A stretch of 64,000 bases of DNA from an uncultured Bacteroidales bacterium (GTDB lineage Bacteria; Bacteroidota; Bacteroidia; Bacteroidales; UBA932), in NCBI GenBank assembly GCA_949289565.1, contig CASEOO010000029.1, forward strand, positions 18,501 to 82,500. Direction: 5' to 3'. Positions 46,735 through 56,416 of this stretch are shown one piece after another. The notes under the pieces are model-generated. The model did no database searches. It was not told the origin of the DNA and saw nothing but the letters and a program-made list of their open reading frames with translations. The position numbers and the translations under genes are program-made. The number at the start of each line of letters is the position of its first letter. Position 1 is the first letter of the stretch.

Positions 46735-47856
46735 TCAGAAACCGGTGAGCCCGTCATAGTATTTCTCTATGGCATTGGAGTTTTTGTCCATGAGATTTAC
46801 ATTCACTGGCAGAGAAGTCTCCTCGCCGAACTGATATATAGGGAATCTGGTTTCCATCAGCACATTCTTGCCATCTATCACCCTGATTCCGCATGTGGCA
46901 GGGATGCGGTATACCACTACAGGCACTTTCGTCTTCTTCACTTTCTTTTCTGCCATAGGGGAGGCTATGTCTTTAGGGGTGATTTCCAGAGCTATAGGTC
47001 TTCCGGAAAGATTGTCAGCAGGCAGAATGCCGGCGGTCTCCGAGAACCTGAATGCGATATACATCTGGCTTTCCCTGGTTTTGGACGGTGTCAGGTCGAA
47101 CGTGTATGTCTGTGTGCCGTATTCGGAATAGCCTATGAAAAGAGACAGGTACTCCTGCTCCAGCCTGGTGATTTCATCGAGCGCGGCACCCATGGCTGAG
47201 CCGCTGTATGTGGCATCGGTATCCCCTGTGATGATGCTCATGCGCTGTTCCCTCAGTTTGAAGATTATATTGGCAGCTTCTGCGGCGCGCTCTTCCTCGG
47301 TTTTTTCCACCACCATATCCTGCTGCATGGACACGCGGCTGTAGCTTGCGTCATCCTTTATGCTCTTGTACAGAGTGGCGGCTTCGGTGGTCAGATTGGA
47401 TGTCATGGCCTTGCCAGAATAGTCGCCGGGAGCGATGACAGGGAAGCGCCATGCTTGAGTGTTGCCCAGTACAGATTCGGCCGAGGATACAAGCCCGGAT
47501 GCCGTAAGTTTCAAAAATGCGGTGTTTGTCTGCACTCCGCGCAGATTCAGCAGGAATCTTCTGGAAAGATCGGCTTCTGCATACGGGGTGACTTTTATGC
47601 TGGACAGAGTGTAGCTCACCTCATCTCCAGTGCGGACATCGATCCCCAGATACTTTGATGCGTACTTTGCGTATGGCCCTGCATAAAAATTTTCCCGGGC
47701 GGCCTCCACCTCTACAGCTATTGTAGTGGACGGCAGTGAGTAAGCCACAGTTCCTATAGGGTCCTTGCCCCGGTAGTCAATGTCTGTTTTTCTGGCTGAT
47801 GCCTGACTTGCTGTCAGCACTGTCATGGACAGTGCAATCAAAAGCATTGTTCTCAT
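46735..47856 (-). CDS. DUF4831 family secreted protein
   Basis: 373 residues with a cleavable-looking signal peptide (MLLIALSMTVLTASQASA). The body resembles DUF4831: TIAVEVEAARENFYAGPYAKYASKYLGI, EERAAEAANIIFKLREQRMSIITGD, and a C-terminal VVVYRIPATCGIRVIDG. Function unknown; predicted periplasmic or outer-membrane associated. Between the LpxL-like gene (24-base gap) and pepD (9 bases). Confidence 0.8.
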   Translation of the reverse strand: MRTMLLIALSMTVLTASQASARKTDIDYRGKDPIGTVAYSLPSTTIAVEVEAARENFYAGPYAKYASKYLGIDVRTGDEVSYTLSSIKVTPYAEADLSRRFLLNLRGVQTNTAFLKLTASGLVSSAESVLGNTQAWRFPVIAPGDYSGKAMTSNLTTEAATLYKSIKDDASYSRVSMQQDMVVEKTEEERAAEAANIIFKLREQRMSIITGDTDATYSGSAMGAALDEITRLEQEYLSLFIGYSEYGTQTYTFDLTPSKTRESQMYIAFRFSETAGILPADNLSGRPIALEITPKDIASPMAEKKVKKTKVPVVVYRIPATCGIRVIDGKNVLMETRFPIYQFGEETSLPVNVNLMDKNSNAIEKYYDGLTGF

Positions 47857-47880
47857 AGTGTTATTTTTATAATTTCATAT

Positions 47881-48801
47881 TTATGGTTTCCATCGTTTGT
47901 GGCTCCAAAGCCAGTTGTGCGGAGTTTCTCTGATATCTGCTTCGAGAAGGTCGAAATATTTTCTCATGACAGCTTCAGGCTCCATCAATGCCGCATTTTC
48001 GCATATCGGTACAAAGGTGATTTCATAATGGCCCCTCGAGACAGGCTTCATGCGCATGTACAGAACGCTCATGCCGAGCCTGTGAGCCAGCCCTGCGCTT
48101 CCGAGCATCACCTTTGTCTTCTGGTTCATAAACAGCCCGACATCATGCGACACTGCATACGGAAACTGGTCTGTCGGGTATATGTATATTAACTTCCGGT
48201 CTCTGTTCCTGATGGCATATCTTAAAATCTGCCCGGATTCTATTTCTCCGTCATAGCCGCCCTCTATTTTTATGGGATGCAGCCTGGTCCGTTTGAATAC
48301 CTCGTTCCAAATATGGCTGCGCAGCCTGCGGTAAACTACTTTGACACAGTTCTCGTCAGACGGATATGAAACTTCGGGGTCGTAGTTGTAGCACCACATC
48401 CCTCCAAGCAGCTCCCAGTTGCCGCAGTGTGAATACAATATGGTGACGCTGGGAGAAGATTCATAAGCGCGGCACAGCACTTCGAGATTTGTGTATCTGC
48501 ATATCCTGGATTTCTTCAGCCTGTCATAGTCTGCGGCGCTGAACCATATGGTTTCCGCCATGACATCGCCCAGATGCCTGTAGAAAGCCGAGCACACTTG
48601 TTTCACCCACTTGTAGTCTTTCCCTGGAAAAGACCTGGCCAGATTTATGAGGACTACATCTTTCCGGTAATGCAGGACTTTTTCCATAATCCATGAAAGC
48701 ATCCGTCCCCACAAATAATGGAATTTCAGAGGCAGTCTGCCGAACAGCCTCATGACAGCCAATATCAGCCTTATGGCCAGCTCCGAACCCTTTTGTCCCA
48801 T
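47881..48801 (-). CDS. LpxL/HtrB-family lipid A acyltransferase
   Basis: 306 residues from ATG 48801 (MGQKGSELAIRL). A longer frame to 48873 would begin upstream of the likely promoter box (TATCTTTG, 48822-48829) and is rejected. Catalytic H-x4-E appears in YSHCGNWELLGG; YIYPTDQFPYAV, LGSAGLAHRLGMSVLYMRM and the C-terminal PHNWLWSHKRW are typical of the family. It adds a secondary acyl chain to lipid A at the inner membrane. First of three genes (then DUF4831, pepD). Confidence 0.9.
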   Translation of the reverse strand: MGQKGSELAIRLILAVMRLFGRLPLKFHYLWGRMLSWIMEKVLHYRKDVVLINLARSFPGKDYKWVKQVCSAFYRHLGDVMAETIWFSAADYDRLKKSRICRYTNLEVLCRAYESSPSVTILYSHCGNWELLGGMWCYNYDPEVSYPSDENCVKVVYRRLRSHIWNEVFKRTRLHPIKIEGGYDGEIESGQILRYAIRNRDRKLIYIYPTDQFPYAVSHDVGLFMNQKTKVMLGSAGLAHRLGMSVLYMRMKPVSRGHYEITFVPICENAALMEPEAVMRKYFDLLEADIRETPHNWLWSHKRWKP

Positions 48802-48821
48802 ACTCAAAGCCTCAATTCCTA

Positions 48822-48829
48822 CAAAGATA
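48822..48829 (-). promoter_or_regulatory. -7 element of the lpxL-like operon
   Basis: The minus strand reads TATCTTTG, 20 bases before ATG 48801. No -33 TTTG at standard distance. It decides between the two possible starts of the acyltransferase. Confidence 0.5.
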
Positions 48830-48895
48830 CCATAATTTTCCGGAAGAAGGCCGGGAAGCCGGCAATTTTTCAAGTCCGATTAAAATTTATTTTAT

Positions 48896-48903
48896 TACCT
48901 TTG
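48896..48903 (+). promoter_or_regulatory. -7 element of the POT transporter gene
   Basis: TACCTTTG matches TAnnTTTG, 50 bases before the ATG at 48954. No standard -33 box. Confidence 0.45.
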
Positions 48904-48953
48904 CCGGGCGTAAACTTCAGCAATGAATAAATAATCAGCAAAATCAATAAATT

Positions 48954-50612
48954 ATGTTCAAAGATCAACCAAAAGGTCTGTTCGCTCTGGCTCTCGCCAA
49001 TACGGGGGAGCGGTTCGGATACTACACCATGCTGGCCATCTTTATGCTGTTCCTGCAGGCGAAATTCGGTTTCAATGCCGCAGTGGCAGGCCAGATTTAT
49101 GCAATTTTCCTGGCAGGAGTGTATTTCATGCCGCTTTTCGGAGGATGGCTTGCCGACAAGATAGGATTCGGCAAATGCGTGCTCACCGGTATCGGCGTGA
49201 TGTTTCTCGGCTATCTTTTCCTGGCTGTCCCTACCGGCGCTGACGCAGTGGGCAAAGCCGCCATGTTCGGGGCTTTGGCGCTTATAGCCATAGGTACAGG
49301 CCTGTTCAAAGGAAATCTCCAGGTCATGGTAGGAAACCTGTACGACGACCCGAAATATGCTAGCAAGAGAGACGCCGCATTCAGCCTCTTTTATATGGCT
49401 ATAAACATCGGCGCCATGTTCGCGCCAAGCATGGCTAAATATGTGACCAATTTATTCCTTGGCAAATCAGGCCTTTATTATGACGCCAGCATACCTTCGC
49501 TTGCGCACCAGTATCTGGACGGCACTATCACTCCGGAGAACTCTGCCAGGCTGGCAGAGCTGGCATCTTCGATGACAGGGGCCACGGATTTGGCTGCATT
49601 CAGCCAGATGTATATCGACAAGCTCTCTACATCGTACAGTTACGGCTTCGGAGTCGCCTGCATCTCCCTGGTGATATCAGTCCTGATATATTTCTGCTGC
49701 AGGTCATGGTTCAAGCACGCTGACGTGAATGCCAAGCAGGCCAAGGCGGCGCATACCGCAGAGCCGGAACTTACCCCGCAGCAGACCAAGAGCCGGATCG
49801 TTGCCCTCCTCCTGGTGTTTGCAGTGGTGATTTTCTTCTGGATGGCATTCCATCAGAATGGCGCTACTATGACTATCTTCGCCCGTGATTATACGCAGCA
49901 TGTCGCTGAAGGCTTCACCAGAATCGGTTTCAATATCTGGAGCCTTTTCCTGATAGCAGTCTCTATTTACACTCTTTTCAGTGTATTCCAGTCTGAAACC
50001 AGGAAAGGCAAGACGATATCTGCTATCGCCACGCTCCTTCTCTGGGGAGGCGCTTATGCTATCTATTCTACTATGGATCCGGTGCTCAATATACAGCCAT
50101 CTGATTTCCAGCAGTTCAATCCGTTCTTCGTAGTGGCCCTCACTCCGGTGTCTCTGGCCATTTTCGGCTCTCTGGCCAGGAAAGGGAAAGAGCCTTCCGC
50201 TCCGCGTAAAATAGGGCTCGGCATGCTGGTGGCCTCTGTAGGATTCCTGATCCTGACGGCCGCTTCGATGGGGCTGCCTTCCCCGAAAGAGCTCGGCGGG
50301 AATGTGAGCGATGTTCTGGTTTCGCCTAACTGGTTGATATCCACATACCTGGTGCTGACATTTGCAGAACTTCTGCTTTCACCGATGGGTATATCTTTCG
50401 TTTCCAAAGTGGCTCCTCCTAAATATAAAGGAATGATGATGGGCTGCTGGTTCGCAGCCACTGCTGTCGGAAACTACCTGGTGTCCATTCCAGCTCTGCT
50501 TTGGGACAAAATTCCTCTCTGGGGCGTGTGGGCCCTGCTCATCGCACTCTGCCTGATTTCAGCGATTTTCATTTTCTCTATCATGAAGAAACTCGAGAGT
50601 GCAACGAAATAG
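48954..50612 (+). CDS. Proton-dependent oligopeptide transporter (POT/PTR family)
   Basis: 552 residues, 12-14 spans. The N-terminal POT signature appears as NTGERFGYYTM (16-26); GWLADKIGFGKCVLTGIG and GTGLFKGNLQVMVGNLY are also typical, as is the late MGISFVSKVAPPKYKGMMMG. It imports di- and tripeptides with protons. In the E-x-x-E-R motif that takes part in proton coupling, the first Glu is Asn16 here. Monocistronic, divergent from the lpxL-like operon. Confidence 0.92.
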   Translation: MFKDQPKGLFALALANTGERFGYYTMLAIFMLFLQAKFGFNAAVAGQIYAIFLAGVYFMPLFGGWLADKIGFGKCVLTGIGVMFLGYLFLAVPTGADAVGKAAMFGALALIAIGTGLFKGNLQVMVGNLYDDPKYASKRDAAFSLFYMAINIGAMFAPSMAKYVTNLFLGKSGLYYDASIPSLAHQYLDGTITPENSARLAELASSMTGATDLAAFSQMYIDKLSTSYSYGFGVACISLVISVLIYFCCRSWFKHADVNAKQAKAAHTAEPELTPQQTKSRIVALLLVFAVVIFFWMAFHQNGATMTIFARDYTQHVAEGFTRIGFNIWSLFLIAVSIYTLFSVFQSETRKGKTISAIATLLLWGGAYAIYSTMDPVLNIQPSDFQQFNPFFVVALTPVSLAIFGSLARKGKEPSAPRKIGLGMLVASVGFLILTAASMGLPSPKELGGNVSDVLVSPNWLISTYLVLTFAELLLSPMGISFVSKVAPPKYKGMMMGCWFAATAVGNYLVSIPALLWDKIPLWGVWALLIALCLISAIFIFSIMKKLESATK

Positions 50613-50637
50613 CAGAAAGAGTTTTTACATATAATAT

Positions 50638-50672
50638 AATATTGCGCCGGATCTCTGTTCCGGCGCAATATT
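50638..50672 (+). terminator. Terminator of the POT transporter gene
   Basis: AATATTGCGCCGGA pairs fully with TCCGGCGCAATATT around TCTCTGT, 26 bases after the stop. The following T-run is short (TATTTG), so termination may be partial. Confidence 0.6.
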
Positions 50673-50693
50673 TATTTGAAGCTTTCAAATATT

Positions 50694-50724
50694 TTTGCAT
50701 GAAAGGAATTTATTCTTATCTTTG
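50694..50724 (+). promoter_or_regulatory. Promoter of rpsF-rpsR-rplI
   Basis: TTTG (50694-50697) and TATCTTTG (50717-50724) are separated by 19 bases. The rpsF ATG is 70 bases downstream, leaving room for an untranslated leader that could bind S6:S18, though no such structure was traced. Confidence 0.8.
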
Positions 50725-50793
50725 CAGGCCATTTGTGAACAAATTATGGTCATGAATGGGCATTTTATTTACTAACAATTAATTATAAACAAA

Positions 50794-51132
50794 ATGATCA
50801 AACAGTACGAGACCGTTTTCATTGCAACTCCCGTTTTGTCTGAGGCTCAGATGAAGGAAGCGGTTGCCAAGTACACGGACTTCATCAAGGAAAATGGTGG
50901 AGAAATCGTGTATGAAGAGGATTGGGGGCTCAAGCAGCTGGCTTACCCTATCCAGAAGAGAACTTCAGGTTTTTATTATCTCATCGAATTCAAGGCTGAT
51001 CCACAGCTGATCGCATCTCTTGAGACTCAGTATCGCCGTGACGAGAGAATCATCAGGTTCCTGACTTTCGCCATGGACAAGCATGCTGTAGCATATGCTG
51101 AGAAGAGAAGAGCAAACAAACAGGCTAAATAA
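50794..51132 (+). CDS. rpsF: 30S ribosomal protein S6
   Basis: 112 residues. The N-terminal strand [20 protein letters not shown], the [35 protein letters not shown] core and the C-terminal [10 protein letters not shown] are standard. Binds 16S rRNA with S18. First gene of a conserved three-gene operon; 12 bases to rpsR. Confidence 0.97.
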   Translation: MIKQYETVFIATPVLSEAQMKEAVAKYTDFIKENGGEIVYEEDWGLKQLAYPIQKRTSGFYYLIEFKADPQLIASLETQYRRDERIIRFLTFAMDKHAVAYAEKRRANKQAK

Positions 51133-51144
51133 GGAGGCGAAATC

Positions 51145-51411
51145 ATGGCACAGAACAATGAAATCCGTTATCTCAACCCTCCTACAGTCGAGGTTAAGAG
51201 AAAGAAATACTGCCGTTTCAAAAAGGCCGGTATCAAATATGTTGACTACAAGGATGCTGAATTCCTCAAGAAATTCCTGAACGAGCAGGGAAAGATTCTT
51301 CCTCGCCGTATCACCGGAACTTCTCTGAAATTCCAGAGGAAAGTGGCTCAGGCAGTGAAGAGAGCAAGGCATCTTGCACTTCTTCCATATGTAACAGACC
51401 TTTTGAAATAA
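51145..51411 (+). CDS. rpsR: 30S ribosomal protein S18
   Basis: 88 residues. [59 protein letters not shown] is the family signature. A ribosome-binding stretch AAGGAGG lies about 7-10 bases before the ATG. Partner of S6. Confidence 0.97.
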   Translation: MAQNNEIRYLNPPTVEVKRKKYCRFKKAGIKYVDYKDAEFLKKFLNEQGKILPRRITGTSLKFQRKVAQAVKRARHLALLPYVTDLLK

Positions 51412-51426
51412 GCGGAGGAAAGCATT

Positions 51427-51873
51427 ATGGAGATTATATTGAAGAAAGAAGTGGCCAAGCTCGGCCATGCTGACGATATCGTGAATGTGAAGAACGGCTA
51501 CGCTCTGAACTATCTTATTCCGCAGGGATATGCTATCATGGCTACTCCATCTGCCAAGAAAATTCTCGCCGAGAATATCCGCCAGCGTGCACACAAGGAG
51601 GCAAAACTCCGTGCAGATGCAGAGGCATTGGCTGCAAAACTCGCAGAGATGACTGTGAAAGTTTCTGCAAAGGTCAGCGAGAACGGCAAGATTTACGGTT
51701 CAGTGACTACAATGCAGATTGCAGATGCTCTCGTGGCTGCAGGTGTAGAGGTTGACAAGAAAGATATCACTATCCTGGCTGGTGCAGTGAAGGAAGCAGG
51801 TGTATATGAGGCTTCAGTGAAGTGCTACAAGGATATCAAGGGTACTTTCAAATTTGAAGTTGTTGCTGAATAA
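51427..51873 (+). CDS. rplI: 50S ribosomal protein L9
   Basis: 148 residues: N-terminal 23S-binding domain (LGHADDIVNVKNGYALNYLIPQGYAI), a long linking helix (about 40-75) and the C-terminal domain (NGKIYGSVTTMQIADAL). Preceded by CGGAGGAA. Last gene of the operon. Confidence 0.97.
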   Translation: MEIILKKEVAKLGHADDIVNVKNGYALNYLIPQGYAIMATPSAKKILAENIRQRAHKEAKLRADAEALAAKLAEMTVKVSAKVSENGKIYGSVTTMQIADALVAAGVEVDKKDITILAGAVKEAGVYEASVKCYKDIKGTFKFEVVAE

Positions 51874-51892
51874 TTTCAGCGTAAATATTTTT

Positions 51893-51929
51893 AAAGTTCC
51901 GGCAGGTTTCAAATCTGCCGGAACTTTTT
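51893..51929 (+). terminator. Terminator of the rpsF-rpsR-rplI operon
   Basis: AAAGTTCCGGCAG pairs fully with CTGCCGGAACTTT around a 9-base loop, followed by TT. It is A-rich upstream and may also serve the convergent acyl-CoA ligase gene, which ends at 51976. Confidence 0.85.
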
Positions 51930-51975
51930 ATTTGTTCAAGCGGGTTATCCGCTTGAACTATAGTTGTCGGAAGAA

Positions 51976-53682
51976 CTATTCTCCTTTTACTTTATCGTCA
52001 TCATTGCCCGGAGCGGCATCTGATTTTTCCGCATTATCCTCCTTTTTATATTTGTAGCGGCGGATTTTCTGGGTTGCGGTCTTCTCGAAAGGCTCTTTTA
52101 CGACTTCGACGTCATTGATTTTCGAAGATTTGTTCACATGGCGGTTTACGTAGTTCAGGATTGCCTGTTTGCGGGCTTCGAGCTTTTCGAAGAACTGGTC
52201 TTCGCCTTCCTGGTTCCAGTTGATGATGTTGTCGTTGAACTGGACGAGCGCCACGAGACGGCCGTTGCGTTCCAGCACGACAGATTCGTTCACCTCATCC
52301 ATGTTGTTTATCACGCTTTCTATTTCTTCAGGATAGATGTTTTCTCCTGACGGACCTAAGATCATGTTGCTGAGACGCCCCTTTATATAATAGCGCCCTT
52401 TTTCGTCCACAGTGGCCAGGTCATTCGTCCTGAACCAGCCGTCATCAGTGAATACGGAGCGGGTGCGGGCTGGATCCTTGTAGTAGCCGAGCATCACGTT
52501 GTCGCCCTTGCAGACGATTTCACCTTCTCCCGTTTCCGGGTTTACATTCATAAGCTTCACAGTCACGCCGTAAGCCGCCACTCCAGTAGAGCCTGGCTTC
52601 GTGTATTTCACGCCGGCGTTGCAGATGAGCGGGGCCGTTTCCGTGAGTCCGTATCCGATGGCATACGGGAATTTCGCCTTTTTCAGAAACTCCTCTACCT
52701 TGATGTCCAGTTTCGAGCCTCCGATTCCGAAGAATTTCAGCCTGCCTCCGAATGTCGCCTTCAGCTTCATTCCGATAAGTCTGCAGAGCAGGGTTGGGGT
52801 ATGGCGTTTCATCCATTTCAGGACTCGGCTGTGCCTGATGGTCGGCAGAACGCTGTTCTTGTATATCTTTTCGATGATGAGCGGCACGGACAGCATCACG
52901 GTAGGGCGCACCGTCTTCATGGCTGACAGCAGCACTGTAGGTGTCGGCGGTTTCTGGATGTAGTAGACGCAGGCTCCTACGAAGATAGGATAGAGCACGC
53001 CTATGCTGAGTTCGTATGTATGTGCCATCGGCAGGATGGAGAGCCATACGTCCTTTTCGGTGCATTTGTGGGCATGGAGGGATGCTATGATGTTCTGGCA
53101 CAGATTCCTGTGGCTGAGCATAACTCCTTTTGCATTTCCTGTAGTCCCCGAAGTGTAAATCAGCGTGGCGATGTCGTCAGGTCCAGGCTGAGCCGTTTTC
53201 CCGTCGCAGGTGAAAGCCTCGTCATTCCTCTTTATGATCTCGAAGGTCTCGATATCTATCACCAGATCCATCTTGTCGGAGCATTCCTTGCTCAGCTTCG
53301 GCAGGAACTTTTTCGAGATGAATATAGCCTTGCTTCCTGAATGGTTCAGAATGTTTGTCACTTCGTTTTCGGACGAGTCCGGCAGGATAGGCACCGAGAT
53401 GCGTCCGAATGGCACAAGCGAGAACATCGCCACAGTCCAGTTCGGCATGTTCTGGGACAGGATGGCCACCTTGTCCCCAGCCCCTATGCCATATCGTGAC
53501 AGCCTGCGCGAGATTTCATCGCATTTTTTCTTGAAGCTGCCGTAAGTGTATTGCATCTCCGAGTCCAGCATCACGGACATCCTGTTCTTCTCGTACAGGA
53601 CAGTCGAGTATTCATAAAGCTTCGCCAATGTATCGATGTACCTCTCGCGGAGCTTCATCAGTTTTTTTGATATGAAGTTCAT
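51976..53682 (-). CDS. Long-chain fatty acid--CoA ligase family (AMP-binding)
   Basis: 568 residues from ATG 53682 (MNFISKKLMKLRERY); a longer frame to 53715 lacks family similarity. ANL motifs in order: YTSGTTGNAKG, the substrate region PMAHTYELS, GYGLTETAP, GWFRTNDLA and GRLSNMILGPSGENIYPEEIE. It activates fatty acids to acyl-CoA or acyl-ACP. The charged C-terminal tail (KKEDNAEKSDAAPGNDDDK) is extra. Third on the minus strand after topoisomerase IV B and an acyltransferase, matching an acyl-lipid role. Confidence 0.9.
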   Translation of the reverse strand: MNFISKKLMKLRERYIDTLAKLYEYSTVLYEKNRMSVMLDSEMQYTYGSFKKKCDEISRRLSRYGIGAGDKVAILSQNMPNWTVAMFSLVPFGRISVPILPDSSENEVTNILNHSGSKAIFISKKFLPKLSKECSDKMDLVIDIETFEIIKRNDEAFTCDGKTAQPGPDDIATLIYTSGTTGNAKGVMLSHRNLCQNIIASLHAHKCTEKDVWLSILPMAHTYELSIGVLYPIFVGACVYYIQKPPTPTVLLSAMKTVRPTVMLSVPLIIEKIYKNSVLPTIRHSRVLKWMKRHTPTLLCRLIGMKLKATFGGRLKFFGIGGSKLDIKVEEFLKKAKFPYAIGYGLTETAPLICNAGVKYTKPGSTGVAAYGVTVKLMNVNPETGEGEIVCKGDNVMLGYYKDPARTRSVFTDDGWFRTNDLATVDEKGRYYIKGRLSNMILGPSGENIYPEEIESVINNMDEVNESVVLERNGRLVALVQFNDNIINWNQEGEDQFFEKLEARKQAILNYVNRHVNKSSKINDVEVVKEPFEKTATQKIRRYKYKKEDNAEKSDAAPGNDDDKVKGE

Positions 53683-53784
53683 TCTTGTCTTATTTTCCTG
53701 CGGCTGCCGCCGCAATGTTTTTATTCAGATCCTTTCAGAGTCGATCCTTTCAGAGTCCGGAACGGCTCTGCAGCAATCTGCCTG

Positions 53785-54336
53785 TCAATGAGTGATGTAG
53801 TCTTTCGGGAATTTTCCGGTGAGGTGCATGCCCTCGTATATTTCCTGAATCCGTTTCATGTCGGCCTTGGCGTCATCAGTCAGTTCCACTTTCTCGCCCC
53901 TTCCCACATGTTTGGTCCCCCAGTCGAAATAGCCGAGATATACGGGCACGCCAGTTTCCTTGGCAATGGTGTGAAATCCTGTTTTCCAGCGTTTTACAGG
54001 TTTGCGCGTCCCTTCAGGCGCGATGGCCAGATGAAGCCTTTCGGAACTGTTCATCTCATGAATTACACTCAGCACCAGGCTGGAGGCGTTTTTCCTGTCC
54101 ACCGGAAGACCTCCGAGCTTTCTCAGCAGCCATCCGAGAGGCCCTACGAAGAACTCCTTCTTGATCATCACATAAGCTTTTCCGCCTACGGATGTGTAGT
54201 AAAGATAAGAAATGACGAAATCCCATATGGACGTGTGCGGTACACCCAGGATCAGGCATTTGGCTTCAGGCGCCGGGCCGCTGTCAGCAGTCCAGCCGAG
54301 CGCTTTCAAAAGAAATCCGCAAAATTTTCTCCACAT
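53785..54336 (-). CDS. 1-acyl-sn-glycerol-3-phosphate acyltransferase-like protein (PlsC family)
   Basis: 183 residues, shorter than classical PlsC. The catalytic H-x4-D motif is GVPHTSIWDF; the second block is FVGPLGWLLRKLGGLPVDR and the third APEGTRKPVKRWKTGFHTIA. It lies 29 bases after the topoisomerase gene and 102 before the acyl-CoA ligase gene. It transfers an acyl chain to a lysolipid; the acceptor is not certain. Confidence 0.88.
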   Translation of the reverse strand: MWRKFCGFLLKALGWTADSGPAPEAKCLILGVPHTSIWDFVISYLYYTSVGGKAYVMIKKEFFVGPLGWLLRKLGGLPVDRKNASSLVLSVIHEMNSSERLHLAIAPEGTRKPVKRWKTGFHTIAKETGVPVYLGYFDWGTKHVGRGEKVELTDDAKADMKRIQEIYEGMHLTGKFPKDYITH

Positions 54337-54365
54337 ATTATGAATTGTTATGGTCTTGGGACAGG

Positions 54366-56279
54366 TCAGATATTGATGTCATCCAGCTCCTCTTCGGATT
54401 TGAGATTCTGCCTGATGAAGTTCTGCCTGTCGATGGTATTGTCCCCCATATAGAATTCCAGCAGCTCGGCTATAGATTCCTCGTCGCTGAGGCTCACTGT
54501 GTCGAGCCTGATATTTTCGCCGATGAACTCACGGAATTCTGTGTCTGATATTTCGCCCAGACCTTTGAATCTGGTGATCTGCACCCCTGTCTTGAGCGCT
54601 TTGACTGCCGCGTCGCGTTCTCCGATATCGTAGCAATACCTGATCTCTTTCTTGTTCCTGACCCTGAACAGCGGCGTCTGCAGTATATACACGTGCCCTC
54701 TTCTGACCAGGTCCGGGTAATATTTCAGGAAAAATGTCAGCACGAGCATCCTGATGTGCATGCCGTCGTCATCCGCATCTGTCGCCACGATGATATTGTT
54801 GTACCTCAGGTCTGCCATGTCGTCTTCCACTCCGAGCGCATTTATCAGCAGATTAAGCTCTTCATTTTCGGCCACTTTTTTCCTGCTGACCTTGTAGCAG
54901 TTCACTGGCTTGCCCCTCAGGCTGAACACTGCCTGGGTGGTGGCGTTCCTCGCCTTCGTGATGGTCCCGCTTGCAGAGTCTCCCTCGGTGATGAAAATGC
55001 TGGTTTTTTCGGCCAGCTCCTGCCTGGCTGCGGAAAGCTTGTCATTGTAGTGCACACTGCAGTCACGCAGCTTCTTGTTGTAAATATTGGCGCGCTTGCT
55101 GCGCTCCCTTGTCTTTTTCTGGATTCCGGATATTTCTTTTCTTTCCTGCTCGGACGAAACGATTTTCTCCTGGATGGAGGCGGCCACTTCCTTGTGGATA
55201 TGCAGGTAATTGTCCAGATTCGTCTTGATGAAATCATTCACATAGCTCCTGATAGTAGGGCCGTGCTCGATGACGGTATTTCCGTCTTCATCTTTCCCGG
55301 ACTCCTCCCACATGTAGGTGGAGCCCAGCTTGATTTTCGTCTGAGACTCGAAATGAGGCTCCTGTATGCCGATGCTGATGGCCCCGACTATTCCCTGGCG
55401 TATATCTTCCGGTGCGTAATCCTTCTTGTAAAATTCTTTCAGTGTCTTCACCACCGCTTCGCGCAATGCCGCCAGATGCGTGCCTCCGTCACGGGTGTTC
55501 TGCCCGTTCACGAAAGAAGATATATTCTCGCCGTAGCTGTTGCTGTGCGTCAGGACCACCTCTATGTCTTCGCCTTCGAGATGGATAGGCGGATATAAAG
55601 GCTCGTCAGACATGTTCTCGTTCACCAAATCCAGAAGGCCGTTCTTCGAGATGAACGATGTCCCGTTCAGGGACAATGTCAGGCCTTTTTTCAGATAGGA
55701 GTAATTTTTCAGCAGAGTCTCGACGAATTCTGTATGATAGGAGAAATCTCCGAAAAGCTCCTGGTCGGCAATGTATTTGACCAGAGTCCCGTTCTTTTCT
55801 TTTGTCTCCCGTTTCCCTGAACTCTTCAGCACTCCTCTCGAATATTCTGCGAATGAGGATTCTCCGTTTCTGAATGACTCGATGTAGAAATATTCTGACA
55901 GCGCATTCACAGCCTTCGTTCCGACGCCGTTCAGCCCGACAGACTTCTTGAAAACCTTGTTGTCGAATTTTCCGCCGGTGTTCAGGTTGCTGGTGGCCTT
56001 TACCACCGAATCGAGTGGAATGCCGCGTCCGTAGTCTCTGACAGTCACTGTCTTCTCATCTATGTTTATGACAATGTTTTTTCCGAAACCGGATGTGAAT
56101 TCATCCACGGAATTGTCTATGATTTCCTTCAGAAGGACATAGATGCCGTCCCCTGGATTCGAGCCGCCTCCGAGATTGCCGATATACATTCCGGCCCTTT
56201 TGCGGATATGCTCGTTCCATTCCAGGGTCTTGATGTTGTCATCGGTGTATTCAGCGGTGTTCGTTATATTTTCTGCCAT
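54366..56279 (-). CDS. parE: DNA topoisomerase IV subunit B (type IIA, ParE-like)
   Basis: 637 residues from ATG 56279 (MAENITNTAEYTDDN); the open frame continues to 56417, but the -7 box at 56342-56349 lies inside that extension. GHKL ATPase motifs: EIIDNSVDEF, DYGRGIP, GLNGVGTKAVNALS. Toprim motifs: TEGDSASG and DADDDGMHIR. Length fits ParE rather than most GyrB. The A subunit gene is not adjacent in this window. First of a minus-strand series with two lipid genes. Confidence 0.92.
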   Translation of the reverse strand: MAENITNTAEYTDDNIKTLEWNEHIRKRAGMYIGNLGGGSNPGDGIYVLLKEIIDNSVDEFTSGFGKNIVINIDEKTVTVRDYGRGIPLDSVVKATSNLNTGGKFDNKVFKKSVGLNGVGTKAVNALSEYFYIESFRNGESSFAEYSRGVLKSSGKRETKEKNGTLVKYIADQELFGDFSYHTEFVETLLKNYSYLKKGLTLSLNGTSFISKNGLLDLVNENMSDEPLYPPIHLEGEDIEVVLTHSNSYGENISSFVNGQNTRDGGTHLAALREAVVKTLKEFYKKDYAPEDIRQGIVGAISIGIQEPHFESQTKIKLGSTYMWEESGKDEDGNTVIEHGPTIRSYVNDFIKTNLDNYLHIHKEVAASIQEKIVSSEQERKEISGIQKKTRERSKRANIYNKKLRDCSVHYNDKLSAARQELAEKTSIFITEGDSASGTITKARNATTQAVFSLRGKPVNCYKVSRKKVAENEELNLLINALGVEDDMADLRYNNIIVATDADDDGMHIRMLVLTFFLKYYPDLVRRGHVYILQTPLFRVRNKKEIRYCYDIGERDAAVKALKTGVQITRFKGLGEISDTEFREFIGENIRLDTVSLSDEESIAELLEFYMGDNTIDRQNFIRQNLKSEEELDDINI

Positions 56280-56341
56280 ATATGGTGTGTCGTCTATTAT
56301 CGTTTCCGGGCCGTCTCGATGCAGAGAAAAGCACATTTTTG

Positions 56342-56349
56342 CAAAATTA
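56342..56349 (-). promoter_or_regulatory. -7 element of the parE gene
   Basis: The minus strand reads TAATTTTG, 62 bases before ATG 56279. It rules out the longer open frame as the coding start. No standard -33 box. Confidence 0.5.
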
Positions 56350-56416
56350 ATAAAAAAATCTCTGAAACCGATGCCGTGCCGTGACAATTGCTCTGAATGC
56401 GATAAAAGATGCGGCA

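Noticed and set aside
50063..50461. 132-residue minus-strand frame opposite the POT transporter
   Set aside because: Antisense shadow within conserved membrane spans.
54693..55598. 301-residue plus-strand frame opposite the topoisomerase gene
   Set aside because: It mirrors the conserved Toprim and ATPase-coding region and has no independent features.
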